64,000 bases of DNA from Branchiibius sp. NY16-3462-2 (GTDB lineage: Bacteria; Actinomycetota; Actinomycetes; Actinomycetales; Dermatophilaceae): NCBI RefSeq assembly GCF_001594145.1, contig NZ_LVCF01000004.1, positions 80,912-144,911 on the forward strand, written 5' to 3'. Shown here piece after piece: positions 42,038-51,659 of the stretch. The notes below the pieces were generated by a model. The model saw only the letters and a list, made by a program, of their open reading frames with translations. It ran no database searches and was not told where the DNA came from. Every line of letters begins with the position of its first letter. Positions within the stretch are counted from its first letter, which is position 1. Made by a program: the position numbers and the translations under genes.

Positions 42038-42511
42038 TCACCAGTGGGTCCACCCGCCCGCCTGGACTGCGCGGTAGATCGTCTGGGCCGCCGTGAGACA
42101 CGGCTTCTCGGCGACAGCGTCCGGGCCGGGCCAGTCCTTGTGCTTGCACTGGTACACCATGTTGTCGTACAGCTTGCGGTCCACGGTGGATCGGCTGTAG
42201 CCGCTGATCTTGTGGTTGCGGTAGCCGAAGTCGTGCCGATCGCAGGACTTCTTGAAGAAGCCGCCCCACACCTTCACAGCCGCCAGTGCTGCCTGAACCG
42301 GGGCAACGGGGATCCCGGCGCCGGACGGGATCGAGCAGCCGTTGTGGCCCCAGTTGAGCCCGTACTTCCCGTAGTAGTTTCCGTACTTGGGTCCGTACAC
42401 CCGTTCCAGGGTGACTTGCTTGGCGACCTCCTTCTTGGTGATGGCGTCGGCGGAGACCATGGGGGCGAAGCTCACCGTGGCAACGGCGGCGATCGCGAGG
42501 AGTTTGCGCAT
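42038..42511 (-). CDS. Secreted phospholipase A2 (bacterial type)
   Basis: 157-residue exported protein with a signal peptide ending near VSA|DAIT. The central FKKSCDRHDFGYRNHK holds the His-Asp pair of prokaryotic phospholipase A2 (C-x-RHDFGYRN), and NGCSIPSGAG is the calcium-loop region; four cysteines could pair as in the Streptomyces enzyme. It would cut the sn-2 ester of phospholipids. Preceded by a strong promoter. Lies divergent from rplY and convergent to prs. Confidence 0.85.
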   Translation of the reverse strand: MRKLLAIAAVATVSFAPMVSADAITKKEVAKQVTLERVYGPKYGNYYGKYGLNWGHNGCSIPSGAGIPVAPVQAALAAVKVWGGFFKKSCDRHDFGYRNHKISGYSRSTVDRKLYDNMVYQCKHKDWPGPDAVAEKPCLTAAQTIYRAVQAGGWTHW

Positions 42512-42547
42512 GGGTAATGCCCTTCTGTAGGGGTAGGGGTGGCGCTG

Positions 42548-42578
42548 AGCATAGAGATTCCTGTGGTGTTTCTGTCAA
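42548..42578 (-). promoter_or_regulatory. Promoter of the phospholipase A2 gene
   Basis: Minus-strand TTGACA (42578-42573), a 19-base spacer and TATGCT (42553-42548): both boxes match the housekeeping sigma consensus almost perfectly, although the spacer is a little long. Confidence 0.65.
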
Positions 42579-42635
42579 TACCCCGATAGTGAACTGATTG
42601 AAAGCTGAATGGTCGGCCGCACGAACGGCCGGGAT

Positions 42636-42815
42636 TTGGGCGGGTGCGGCCACGCGCCGTACCATGAACGACGTTGCCTCGGCGAGGGACGCTGCACGAG
42701 CGGAGTCCGTGATCGACAAGGTTCAGGCCAGTGTTCGTGCCTGCACGCGTCGGTTCATGCCGCGTCCCGCGTCGAGGCGCCACCGAATCCATCCGCGAAG
42801 CCTGAAGGACCTGAC
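42636..42815 (+). promoter_or_regulatory. Candidate promoter and leader of rplY
   Basis: TTGGGC (42636-42641), 18-base spacer and TACCAT (42660-42665) form a possible promoter. That gives a leader of about 145 bases, long for a ribosomal protein gene, with several small GC hairpins possible. I do not recognise a named r-protein leader motif in it. Confidence 0.4.
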
Positions 42816-43472
42816 ATGGCCACCAAATCCGACAACCGTCTGATCGCCGAGAAGCGCACTGAGTTCGGCAAGGGCGCTGCCCGCCGCATCCGCCGTGACC
42901 ACAAGATCCCGGCCGTCCTGTACGGGCACGGCACCGACCCGCAGCACCTGACCCTGCCGGGCCACGACACGATGCTCGCGCTGAAGAACCCCAACGCGAT
43001 CCTCACCCTGATCATTGACGGCGACGAGCAGCTGGCCCTGGCCAAGGACGTCCAGCGCGATGCCATCAAGCCGGTCATCGACCACGTCGACCTGATCATC
43101 GTCAAGCGGGGCGAGAAGGTCACCGTCGACGTGCCCGTGCACCTGGAGGGCGAGGCCGGTCCGGAGACCAACGTGGTCCTGGAGAACAACACCCTGTCCA
43201 TCGAGAGCGACCCGCTGTCGATCCCGGAGAACATCGTGGTCTCCGTCGCGGGCCTGGAGGCCGGCAGCCAGATCCTGGCCAAGGACGTCACGCTGCCCGC
43301 CGGTTCGACGCTGGTCGCCGCCGAGGACCTGCTGGTCGTCAACGTGACCGCCCAGGTCACCGCCGAGGAGCTCGAGGCCGAGCTGGAAGAGGCCGAGGCT
43401 GAGGCCGGCATCGAGAAGGACGAGCCGGAGGCCGCCGAAGAGGGCGACGCCGCGGAGTCCGACGAGGCGTGA
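42816..43472 (+). CDS. rplY: 50S ribosomal protein L25 (Ctc form)
   Basis: 218 residues from ATG 42816, with GAAGGA upstream; the longer open frame is spurious. The N-terminal L25 domain (about 1-95, EKRTEFGKGAARRIRRDHKIPAVLYGHG) binds 5S rRNA, and the C-terminal TL5/Ctc beta domain follows (about 100-185). The tail is strongly acidic (EELEAELEEAEAEAG to the end). Followed by pth after 22 bases, the usual order. Confidence 0.95.
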   Translation: MATKSDNRLIAEKRTEFGKGAARRIRRDHKIPAVLYGHGTDPQHLTLPGHDTMLALKNPNAILTLIIDGDEQLALAKDVQRDAIKPVIDHVDLIIVKRGEKVTVDVPVHLEGEAGPETNVVLENNTLSIESDPLSIPENIVVSVAGLEAGSQILAKDVTLPAGSTLVAAEDLLVVNVTAQVTAEELEAELEEAEAEAGIEKDEPEAAEEGDAAESDEA

Positions 43473-43494
43473 TCATGTCTCGCGAGCTACGCCG

Positions 43495-44094
43495 GTGAGC
43501 CCCTGGTTGATCGTCGGGCTCGGTAACCCCGGGTCGACGTACGCCGGCAACCGGCACAACGTCGGGGCCATGGTCATCGACGAACTCGCGAACCGTTACG
43601 ACACGACGCTGCGCGCCCACAAAGCGCGCGCTCGTGCCGCCAGCATCCGACTCGGGCGGCCCGGCACTTCCGGGCCGCCCGCAGTCATTGCCATCCCCAC
43701 GACGTACATGAACGAATCAGGTTCTCCCGTCAAGGGATTGGCTGACTTCTTCAAGGTTCCTGTCGAGCAGATCATCGTGATCCACGACGAGTTGGATATC
43801 GACGCCGGCACGATCCGGCTCAAGCGAGGCGGGGGAGAGGGCGGTCACAACGGCCTGCGCTCGATCTCCGCGGCGCTCGGCACGAAGGACTACCTGCGGG
43901 TCCGGGTCGGCATCGGCCGACCCCCCGGCCGGATGGATCCGGCCGCCTTCGTGCTGAAGGACTTCAATGCCACCGAGCGCAAGGAGTTGCCGTTCCTGCT
44001 GGACGATGCGGCTGATGCGACCGAACTATTGATCGAGCGCGGCCTGACCGACGCGCAGAACACCGTGCACGCTGGAGGATCTACCCGCTCGTGA
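43495..44094 (+). CDS. pth: Peptidyl-tRNA hydrolase
   Basis: Recycles peptidyl-tRNA by cutting the ester bond. 199 residues from GTG 43495. LIVGLGNPGSTYAGNRHNVGAMVIDEL contains the catalytic histidine (NRHNVG); TYMNESG, IVIHDELDI and GGGEGGHNGLRSI follow. Overlaps mfd by 4 bases. Confidence 0.95.
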   Translation: MSPWLIVGLGNPGSTYAGNRHNVGAMVIDELANRYDTTLRAHKARARAASIRLGRPGTSGPPAVIAIPTTYMNESGSPVKGLADFFKVPVEQIIVIHDELDIDAGTIRLKRGGGEGGHNGLRSISAALGTKDYLRVRVGIGRPPGRMDPAAFVLKDFNATERKELPFLLDDAADATELLIERGLTDAQNTVHAGGSTRS

Positions 44095-47000
44095 CTCTCG
44101 ACCCGCTGCTGACCCTGTTGCGCTCCGACGCCGGAGTCCAACGCACCCTGGGGCACCTGAACGCCGACATCGTCGACGTCGCGACCACGCCGGGGCTGCG
44201 CGCGCCGCTGTTGGCGATCCTGGCCGGCGGCGAGGCCGGGGTGCCGATCCTGGCGGTGACCGCCACCGGCCGGGAGGCCGACGATCTGGCGACGGCGTTG
44301 CGGTCCTTCCTGCCGGCCGAGCGCATCGCGGAGTTCCCCAGCTGGGAGACGCTGCCGCACGAGCGACTCAGCCCGCGCAGCGACACCGTCGGCAAACGGC
44401 TCTCGGTCCTGCGACGGCTGGCCCACCCGCAGACCGGTCACGGCCCGATCGACGTGGTGGTCGCCAGTGTCCGCGCACTGCTGCAACCGATCGCCAAGGG
44501 CCTGGGCGACCTGGAGCCGGTAGCCCTGGTCGCAGGTCAGGATGCGGATCTGTCCGATGTGGTCGAGCGCCTCGCTGCTGCGGCCTACACGCGTACCGAC
44601 CTGGTCGAGCGACGCGGTGAATTCGCCGTCCGCGGAGGCATTCTCGACGTTTTCCCACCGACCGAGCAGCACCCGTTGCGGGTGGAGTTCTGGGGCGACA
44701 CCGTCGAGGAAGTGCGCTACTTCAAGGTCGCTGACCAACGCAGTATGGAGATCGCCGATGGTGGTCTGTGGGCGCCGCCGTGCCGCGAGTTGCTCCTGAC
44801 CGACGCCGTGCGCTCGCGGGCGGCCGCGCTGGCCGACCAGTTGCCCGGGGTCGCCGACATGCTGCACAAGATCGCCGAAGGCATTGCGGTGGAAGGGATG
44901 GAGTCCCTTGCGCCGGCGCTGCTCGGCTCGCAGATGGAGACCGTGCTCGACGTACTGCGCCCGAGCACGCACGTCGTGTTGTGCGACCCCGAGCGGGTGC
45001 GCACCCGCGCCCACGACCTGGTGGCGACCAGCGAGGAGTTCCTGGAGGCCAGTTGGGGCAACGCGGCTGCCGGCAACCAGGTTCCGGTGGACCTGCGCGC
45101 GGTGCTCGGGAGCGCGTCGTACTGGACCCTGCAGGAGTTGCGCGAGCACGCGCTGAAGACCGGACGGCCCTGGTGGTCGTTCGCCTCCTTCGCGACCGAT
45201 GAGGACCTGATTGCCTTCACCGAGGACGAATTGCCCGGTGAGAGAGTCAATCTGGGCAGTACGCCGGTCGCGGCCTACCGTGGCAACACCGAGTTGGCGA
45301 TCGCCGACCTGCGCCAGTACGTCGCGGACGGGCAACGGGTGCTGATCGTCACCGAGGGTCCGGGGCTGGGCCGGCGGATCACCGAGGTACTCGCCGAGAA
45401 CGATCTGGCCACGCGCGCACTCGCGGATCTCACGCCCGGCTCGATCGAGCTGTCCACTGGCTGCCTCGGGCCCGGATTCGCCCTGCCCAGTAGTGAATTG
45501 GTGGTCCTGACCGAGGCCGATCTCACCGGCGGTACGGGTGCCGAAGGCTCGACCAAGGACATGCGCCGGATGCCGGCGAAACGGCGCAACGTCGTGGATC
45601 CGCTGCAGTTGCGGCCGGGTGACTTCGTGGTGCACGAGCAGCACGGTGTCGGCAAGTTCGTGGAGATGGTGCAGCGCACCGTCCAGGGTGCGACCCGTGA
45701 ATACCTGGTGCTGGAGTACGCCGCGTCCAAACGTGGGCAGCCCGGTGACCGGCTCTTCGTGCCCACTGACCAGCTCGACCAGGTCACGCGCTACGTCGGC
45801 GGCGAGGCGCCGTCGGTCAACAAGCTCGGCGGATCTGACTGGGCGGCAACGAAATCCCGCGCACGTCGGCACGTGCGCCAGATCGCTGCGGAGCTGATCC
45901 GGCTGTACAGCGCGCGGATGGCCACGCCCGGTTATGCGTTCAGCCCGGACACCCCGTGGCAGCGGGAGTTGGAGGATGCGTTCGCCTACGTCGAGACGCC
46001 CGACCAGCTCTCCAGCATCGACGAGGTCAAGGCCGACATGGAGAAGCAGGTCCCGATGGACCGGCTGATCTGCGGCGACGTGGGCTACGGCAAGACCGAG
46101 ATCGCGGTTCGGGCGGCCTTCAAGGCGGTGCAGGACGGCAAACAGGTCGCGGTCCTGGTGCCGACGACCCTGCTGGTCAAACAGCACGTGCAGACGTTCA
46201 GCGAGCGCTACGCCGGGTTCCCGGTCACCGTGAAGGCGCTGTCCCGCTTCCAGACCGACAAGGAAGCGCGGGAGGTCATCGAGGGCCTGGCTTCCGGTGC
46301 GGTCGACATCGTGATCGGCACGCACCGGATCCTCGGCAACGAGGTGAAGTTCAAGGACCTCGGCCTGGTCGTCATCGACGAGGAGCAGCGCTTCGGCGTC
46401 GAGCACAAGGAGCAGCTGAAAGCGCTGCGGACAGCGGTCGATGTGCTGGCGATGTCCGCGACACCCATCCCGCGGACCCTCGAGATGGCGGTCACCGGGA
46501 TCCGCGAGATGTCTACTCTGGCAACGCCTCCCGAGGAGCGGCATCCGGTTCTCACCTTCGTCGGCGCGTACCAGGAGCAGCAGGTCGCCGCAGCGATCAA
46601 ACGCGAACTGATGCGCGAGGGCCAGGTCTTCTACGTGCACAACAAGGTGCAGTCGATCGAGAAGACCGCCTCCCGGATCCGCGAGCTCGTGCCGGACGCA
46701 CGCGTCGTCACCGCGCACGGCAAGATGTCCGAGCACCGCCTCGAGGATGTCGTCGTCGACTTCTGGGAGCGCCGGGCCGACGTCCTGGTCTGCACCACGA
46801 TCGTCGAGACCGGCCTGGACATCTCCAACGCCAACACCCTGATCGTCGAGAGCGCCGACCGGCTCGGCCTTTCGCAGTTGCACCAGTTGCGCGGCCGCGT
46901 GGGGCGGGGCCGGGAGCGCGCGTACTCCTACTTCCTCTACCCGGGGGAGAAGCCGCTGACCGAGACTGCGACCGACCGGCTGCAGACCATCGCCAGTCAT

Positions 47001-47630
47001 ACCGACCTCGGGGCCGGCATGCAGGTGGCGATGAAGGACCTGGAGATCCGGGGCGCAGGCAACCTGCTCGGTGGCGAGCAGTCCGGCCACATCGCCGGCG
47101 TCGGGTTCGACCTCTACGTGCGCATGGTGGGCGAGGCCGTCGCCGACTTCCGCGGCGAGGAGAACACCCAGCCGGTCGAGATCAAGATCGAGTTGCCGGT
47201 CGACGCCCACCTGCCGCACGACTACATCCCCGGTGAGCGGCTGCGTCTGGAGGCGTACAAGAAGCTGGCGACCGTGGAGGACCTGAGCGCGCTGGACGAG
47301 ATCGGTGCCGAGTTGAAGGACAGGTACGGCGAGGCCCCCGAGCCGGTGCGCAACCTGTTCGAAGTGGCCCGGTTGCGCACGGTCGCCCGCCAGGCCGGAA
47401 TCGGCGATATCGCCGTGCAGGGCAAGTTCGTCCGGTTCAGCCCGGTCACGCTGCGAGAGAGCCAACAATTGCGGCTGGAGCGGCTCTACAAGGGCACGAT
47501 GGTCAAGGAAGCGATGGCACAGATCCTGGTGCCGATGCCCCGCACCGCACCGGTGGGCGGGGAGCCGCTGCGGGACACCGAGATCCTGCATTGGGCCACC
47601 CAACTCATCGAGCAGGTGCTTTTGGCATGA
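44091..47630 (+). CDS. mfd: Transcription-repair coupling factor
   Basis: Removes RNA polymerase stalled at DNA damage and recruits UvrA. 1179 residues: UvrB-like N-terminal part (about 1-380), RNA-polymerase-interaction domain (about 490-570, LRPGDFVVHEQHGVGKFVEM), SF2 translocase with Walker A CGDVGYGKTE and DEEQ box, the TRG motif region, and a C-terminal D7 domain. GTG start overlaps pth as GTGA. The end overlaps the following lipoprotein start. Confidence 0.97.
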   Translation: MTLDPLLTLLRSDAGVQRTLGHLNADIVDVATTPGLRAPLLAILAGGEAGVPILAVTATGREADDLATALRSFLPAERIAEFPSWETLPHERLSPRSDTVGKRLSVLRRLAHPQTGHGPIDVVVASVRALLQPIAKGLGDLEPVALVAGQDADLSDVVERLAAAAYTRTDLVERRGEFAVRGGILDVFPPTEQHPLRVEFWGDTVEEVRYFKVADQRSMEIADGGLWAPPCRELLLTDAVRSRAAALADQLPGVADMLHKIAEGIAVEGMESLAPALLGSQMETVLDVLRPSTHVVLCDPERVRTRAHDLVATSEEFLEASWGNAAAGNQVPVDLRAVLGSASYWTLQELREHALKTGRPWWSFASFATDEDLIAFTEDELPGERVNLGSTPVAAYRGNTELAIADLRQYVADGQRVLIVTEGPGLGRRITEVLAENDLATRALADLTPGSIELSTGCLGPGFALPSSELVVLTEADLTGGTGAEGSTKDMRRMPAKRRNVVDPLQLRPGDFVVHEQHGVGKFVEMVQRTVQGATREYLVLEYAASKRGQPGDRLFVPTDQLDQVTRYVGGEAPSVNKLGGSDWAATKSRARRHVRQIAAELIRLYSARMATPGYAFSPDTPWQRELEDAFAYVETPDQLSSIDEVKADMEKQVPMDRLICGDVGYGKTEIAVRAAFKAVQDGKQVAVLVPTTLLVKQHVQTFSERYAGFPVTVKALSRFQTDKEAREVIEGLASGAVDIVIGTHRILGNEVKFKDLGLVVIDEEQRFGVEHKEQLKALRTAVDVLAMSATPIPRTLEMAVTGIREMSTLATPPEERHPVLTFVGAYQEQQVAAAIKRELMREGQVFYVHNKVQSIEKTASRIRELVPDARVVTAHGKMSEHRLEDVVVDFWERRADVLVCTTIVETGLDISNANTLIVESADRLGLSQLHQLRGRVGRGRERAYSYFLYPGEKPLTETATDRLQTIASHTDLGAGMQVAMKDLEIRGAGNLLGGEQSGHIAGVGFDLYVRMVGEAVADFRGEENTQPVEIKIELPVDAHLPHDYIPGERLRLEAYKKLATVEDLSALDEIGAELKDRYGEAPEPVRNLFEVARLRTVARQAGIGDIAVQGKFVRFSPVTLRESQQLRLERLYKGTMVKEAMAQILVPMPRTAPVGGEPLRDTEILHWATQLIEQVLLA

Positions 47631-48160
47631 TGCATGGTGTGATGGGCGCGAAGGTGAAGCTGGCAATAGCAGCGACGATGGCGGCTGGCGCGATGGCGCT
47701 GAGTGGCTGCAGTTCGAACAGTCTGATCCAGAACGGCTATGTCGCCGCCCGCTTCGACGGCAACACCGTCACCAACCAGCAGGTGCAGGACGCCCTGCTC
47801 GACGTGCGCAAGGTGAACGCCCAGTTCGATTCGCAGTCCGCAGCAGTGTTCCTGGCGCTGAACCCGCAGTTGTCGCAGCTGGCCGGCAAGTACGGCGTCG
47901 CGACCTCCACGGCGCAGGCCAAGGCTGCTTTCCCGGCGACTGTCAAGAACCCCTCGACCTCTGCGATCAGCGTCGTGCAGTCGAGCATGGACTTCCAGGC
48001 GTTGCGCTCCAGTGAGCAGGGTCAGCCGGCGTTGGCCAAGCTGATCAGCACTGCCGACGTCGAACTGAATCCGCGCTACGGCACCTGGCAGAAGGGTGTC
48101 GGCCCGACGAGCGTCGCGCCGAACTGGATCTCTGCATCCCCGGCTGCTGCCGCCTCCTGA
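47630..48160 (+). CDS. SurA-N-like lipoprotein
   Basis: 176 residues. Signal sequence with lipobox LSGC, then SSNSLIQNGYVAARFDGNTVTNQQVQDALLDVRKVN, which resembles the SurA-type N-terminal chaperone module that begins with an AA..G..I....V....... pattern. No PPIase domain follows, so at most a chaperone-like part is present. It starts on the last base of mfd (TGATG); ATG 47627 and 47642 are alternatives. Sits where Rv1022 (LpqU) lies in M. tuberculosis but I see no lytic-transglycosylase motif. Confidence 0.68.
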   Translation: MHGVMGAKVKLAIAATMAAGAMALSGCSSNSLIQNGYVAARFDGNTVTNQQVQDALLDVRKVNAQFDSQSAAVFLALNPQLSQLAGKYGVATSTAQAKAAFPATVKNPSTSAISVVQSSMDFQALRSSEQGQPALAKLISTADVELNPRYGTWQKGVGPTSVAPNWISASPAAAAS

Positions 48161-48164
48161 TCCG

Positions 48165-49082
48165 GTGCCCCGGCTGACGCTGCTGGTCACCAGCCCGCGT
48201 CTGCCTGCCGGGTTGCTCACCCGCGACGCGTGGACCGCCCTGCAGAGCGCCGGTGCGGTGCGAGCAGCTGATCTGGGCGACCCCACGACCGCTGCGATCG
48301 CAGCGAGCGGGATCCCGATCCGAGCGGGAGCCGCCGATGCCCGCGAACTGGCGCGATCGGCGTACGACGTGGTCTGGGTGGGTTCCCCCGATGGTGACCC
48401 GGGCCTGACGGACGCGCTGGCCCAGGAGTTGTCGGCGCTGGACGATCCGCCCGAGGTCGAGGTGCTGGTCGGCTCCTGGGATCCGCCGGGCGCCCGGTTG
48501 CTGGACGCGGTCGTGGCGATGGACGCGCTGCGTTCACCCGGCGGCTGTCCGTGGGATGCGCAGCAGACCCACGAGTCGCTGACCAAGTACCTGCTGGAAG
48601 AGGCGCACGAGACGGTGGAGGCGATCGAGACCGGATCCGCCGAGCATCTCGTCGAAGAACTGGGTGACGTGCTACTGCAGGTGCTTTTTCACTCCCGCAT
48701 CGGTGAAGAAGCCGAAAACCCCTGGGATGTGGACGATGTCGCAGCCGGACTGGTCGCCAAGCTCGTCCGGCGGCATCCGCATGTCTTCGCCGACGGGGAT
48801 GCGCAGACGCCCGACGAGGTCGAAGCGGCGTGGGAGCAGATCAAGGCGGCCGAGAAGCCGGAGCGCGGCGAGGACGATCTGCTCGCCGGGATCCCCGCGT
48901 CACTGTCCAGCCTGCTGATCGCGCAGAAGGTGCTGGACCGCGCTGCCCGCCGGGGTGTCGAGGTGACCCCCGACGCAGACCTCGGTGGTGCGCTCCTGGC
49001 GCTGGTGGCGCAGGCCCGCACTGACGGTGTGAGCGCCGACGCCGCGCTGCGCGACGCCTTGCGCAAACTGATGCCCTACTAA
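48165..49082 (+). CDS. mazG: MazG family nucleoside triphosphate pyrophosphohydrolase
   Basis: House-cleaning NTPase, 305 residues from GTG 48165. The MazG core is AMDALRSPGGCPWDAQQTHESLTKYLLEEAHETVEAIE followed by EHLVEELGDVLLQVLFHS (EExxE and ExxD metal ligands), then HPHVFADG. About 110 residues of poorly conserved N-terminal sequence precede it, as in actinobacterial MazG. Only a single full MazG unit is seen, with a shorter second helical part. Confidence 0.9.
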   Translation: MPRLTLLVTSPRLPAGLLTRDAWTALQSAGAVRAADLGDPTTAAIAASGIPIRAGAADARELARSAYDVVWVGSPDGDPGLTDALAQELSALDDPPEVEVLVGSWDPPGARLLDAVVAMDALRSPGGCPWDAQQTHESLTKYLLEEAHETVEAIETGSAEHLVEELGDVLLQVLFHSRIGEEAENPWDVDDVAAGLVAKLVRRHPHVFADGDAQTPDEVEAAWEQIKAAEKPERGEDDLLAGIPASLSSLLIAQKVLDRAARRGVEVTPDADLGGALLALVAQARTDGVSADAALRDALRKLMPY

Positions 49083-49093
49083 AGTGATCGGGT

Positions 49094-50206
49094 ATGACGG
49101 TCCGACTGCACTGGTTCCTGCCGACCAACGGCGACTCACGCACCGATCTGAGTCTTGGCGACGCCGTGAGCGCGGTCAGTGGCACGGTTGGCCCGCCCGG
49201 TGCATCGCAGGTCACGCGCCGCGCACCCACCCTTGAGTATCTCGGCCAGATTGCCTGCGCAGCAGAGCAACTCGGCTTCGAGGCTGCGCTGACGCCAACC
49301 TCGAGTGCTTGTGAGGACGCCTGGGTCACAACAGCTGCTCTCAGCCAGGTGGCACGCAAGCTGAAGTACCTCGTGGCCTTCCGGCCCGGCGTACTCAGTC
49401 CCACCCTTGCCGCCCAGATGGCCGCCACGTACCAGCGGATCACCGGCGGCCGGCTGCTGCTGAATGTCGTGACCGGTGGTGAGGACATCGAGCAGCGCCG
49501 GTTCGGTGACGCGCTGGACAAGGACGCGCGCTACGCCCGCACCGGTGAGTTCCTGCACGTCCTGCGCGAACTGTTCTCCGGCGAACCGGTCACCTTCCGC
49601 GGCGAGCACCTGTGGGTGGAAGGAGCCGTCCTGAGCGGTGAATTGCACCGCCCCGACATCTATTTCGGCGGATCGTCACCGGCGGCGATCGAGGTGGCCG
49701 CCCGGTACAGCGACGTCTATCTGACCTGGGGCGAACTGCCGGAGCAGGTGACCGAGAAGCTCGACCGGGTGCGACTGGCTGCCTCGCGCTTCGATCGCGA
49801 ACCACGCTTCGGGATCCGCTTGCACGTCATCGCCCGACCCACGGCCGACGAGGCGTGGCAGGTCGCCGACCGGATGCTGGCCGCGCTCGAACCGCAGCAG
49901 GTCCTCGCCGCCCAGGCGGCCCAGTCGAGCGCCCAGTCTGAGGGCCAGCGGCGGATGACCGCGCTGCACGGCGGGCGCCTGGAGAACCTCGAGATCTACC
50001 CCAACCTGTGGGCCGGGATCGGGTTGGTGCGTGGCGGTGCAGGTACGGCGCTCGTGGGCTCCTACGCGGACGTCGCCGACCGGATCGGCGAGTACCACGC
50101 TCTCGGCCTGGATGAGTTCGTGCTCAGCGGATATCCGCACCTCGAAGAGGCCTACCACGTGGGTGAGGGTGTGCGTCCGGCGCTCGCCGCCCGCGGCCTG
50201 CTTTGA
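49094..50206 (+). CDS. ssuD: LLM-class flavin monooxygenase, SsuD (alkanesulfonate monooxygenase) type
   Basis: FMNH2-dependent enzyme that frees sulfite from alkanesulfonates. 370 residues: LHWFLPTNGDSR at the start, CEDAWVTTAALSQVARKLKYLVAFRPGVLSPTLAAQMAATYQRITGGRLLLNVVTGG (the SsuD-like cysteine and flavin region), and LSGYPHLEEAY at the end. It sits between mazG and eno, where M. tuberculosis has no such gene, and without its own reductase. A reduced-flavin source would be the reductase at 14.2 kb or another. Likely part of sulfur scavenging with the importer at 5-8 kb. Confidence 0.85.
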   Translation: MTVRLHWFLPTNGDSRTDLSLGDAVSAVSGTVGPPGASQVTRRAPTLEYLGQIACAAEQLGFEAALTPTSSACEDAWVTTAALSQVARKLKYLVAFRPGVLSPTLAAQMAATYQRITGGRLLLNVVTGGEDIEQRRFGDALDKDARYARTGEFLHVLRELFSGEPVTFRGEHLWVEGAVLSGELHRPDIYFGGSSPAAIEVAARYSDVYLTWGELPEQVTEKLDRVRLAASRFDREPRFGIRLHVIARPTADEAWQVADRMLAALEPQQVLAAQAAQSSAQSEGQRRMTALHGGRLENLEIYPNLWAGIGLVRGGAGTALVGSYADVADRIGEYHALGLDEFVLSGYPHLEEAYHVGEGVRPALAARGLL

Positions 50207-50319
50207 CCAAGCCCTGTCAGGAGTCACACATCTCAAAAGCCCGCTGGGCCCGGTTGTTACCCGCGAGTCACCCGATAGGCTCAAAACAGCCCGTGTAACC
50301 CTCAAACCCAGGAGCTCCA

Positions 50320-51600
50320 GTGGCCAGCATCGACGGCATCATCGCCCGTGAAATCCTCGATTCCCGCGGCAATCCGACGGTCGAAGTGGAGGTCCTGCTC
50401 GACGACGGCGTCGTGGGTCGCGCGGCAGTCCCCTCCGGCGCATCGACCGGTGCGTTCGAAGCGGTCGAGCGCCGCGACGGCGACAAGAAGCGCTACCTCG
50501 GCAAGGGCGTCCAGGACGCCGTCGACGCCGTCACCGAGGACATCGCCCCGCACCTGCTGGGCTACGACGGCAGCGAGCAGCGACTGGTCGACCAGGAGAT
50601 GATCGAGCTCGACGGCACCCCCAACAAGGGCAAGCTCGGCGCGAACGCAATCCTCGGTGTGTCCCTGGCTGTCGCGCACGCCGCCGCCGACTCCGCCGGT
50701 CTGCCGCTGTTCCGCTACGTCGGCGGCCCGAACGCGCACCTGCTGCCAGTGCCGATGATGAACATCCTGAACGGCGGTTCGCACGCGGACTCCAACGTCG
50801 ACATCCAGGAGTTCATGATCGCGCCGATCGGTGCGGCGAGCTTCCGTGAGGCACTGCGCTGGGGCGCGGAGGTCTACCACGCGCTCAAGGGCGTGCTGCA
50901 CGACAAGGGTCTGGCCACTGGCCTGGGCGACGAGGGTGGGTTCGCCCCGAACCTGGATTCCAACCGCGAGGCTCTGGACCTGATCCTCGAGGCCATCAAG
51001 AAGGCCGGTTACAAGCCGGGCAAGGACATCGGGCTGGCTCTCGACGTCGCGGCCAGTGAGTTCTTCGACAAGGGCAAGTACACCTTCGAGGGCGAGAAGA
51101 AGACCGCCGAGCAGATGTCGGCCTACTACGCCGACCTCGTCGACAACTACCCGCTGGTCTCCATCGAGGACCCGCTGAACGAGGACGACTGGGACGGCTG
51201 GAAGACCTTGACCGACGAGATCGGCGACAAGGTGCAGCTGGTCGGCGACGACCTGTTCGTCACCAACCCCGAGCGCCTGGCCAAGGGCATCGACGGCGGC
51301 ATCGCGAACGCGCTGCTGGTCAAGGTCAACCAGATCGGCACCCTGACCGAGACCCTCGACGCGGTCACCCTGGCGCAGTCCAACGGCTACCGCTGCATGA
51401 TGTCGCACCGCTCCGGTGAGACCGAGGACGTCACCATCGCCGACCTGGCCGTCGCGACCAACTGTGGCCAGATCAAGACCGGTGCGCCGGCCCGTAGCGA
51501 GCGCGTGGCCAAGTACAACCAGCTGCTGCGCATCGAGGAGGAGCTCGACGACGCCGCGGTCTACGCCGGCCGTAGCGCGTTCCCCCGCTTCAAGGGCTGA
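50320..51600 (+). CDS. eno: Enolase
   Basis: 2-phosphoglycerate dehydratase of glycolysis, 426 residues. GTG start with AGGAG 5 bases before. Mg ligands and signatures are intact: AREILDSRGNPTVEVEV, SGASTGAFEAVERRDGD, GDEGGFAPNL, SIEDPLNEDDW, VGDDLFVTNP and the KVNQIGTLTET / MMSHRSGETED pair holding the catalytic lysine and the histidine region. Confidence 0.97.
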   Translation: MASIDGIIAREILDSRGNPTVEVEVLLDDGVVGRAAVPSGASTGAFEAVERRDGDKKRYLGKGVQDAVDAVTEDIAPHLLGYDGSEQRLVDQEMIELDGTPNKGKLGANAILGVSLAVAHAAADSAGLPLFRYVGGPNAHLLPVPMMNILNGGSHADSNVDIQEFMIAPIGAASFREALRWGAEVYHALKGVLHDKGLATGLGDEGGFAPNLDSNREALDLILEAIKKAGYKPGKDIGLALDVAASEFFDKGKYTFEGEKKTAEQMSAYYADLVDNYPLVSIEDPLNEDDWDGWKTLTDEIGDKVQLVGDDLFVTNPERLAKGIDGGIANALLVKVNQIGTLTETLDAVTLAQSNGYRCMMSHRSGETEDVTIADLAVATNCGQIKTGAPARSERVAKYNQLLRIEEELDDAAVYAGRSAFPRFKG

Positions 51601-51612
51601 CACTTCGCCGCC

Positions 51613-51646
51613 GCCCGGCCCGCCTCCACGACGAGGTGGGCCGGGC
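51613..51646 (+). terminator. Terminator hairpin after eno
   Basis: 14-bp stem (51613-51626 with 51633-51646, one G-T pair) and a 6-base loop. No U-tract follows. A possible -10 box, TACATT (51651-51656), for the next gene lies just behind it. Confidence 0.65.
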
Positions 51647-51659
51647 GTCGTACATTCTG

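Noticed and set aside
43890..47666. A 1258-codon open frame on the minus strand opposite mfd
   Set aside because: It is the antisense shadow of a long high-GC gene; the product is a low-complexity string of Arg/Gly/Asp/Leu with no domain, while the plus strand encodes a full Mfd.
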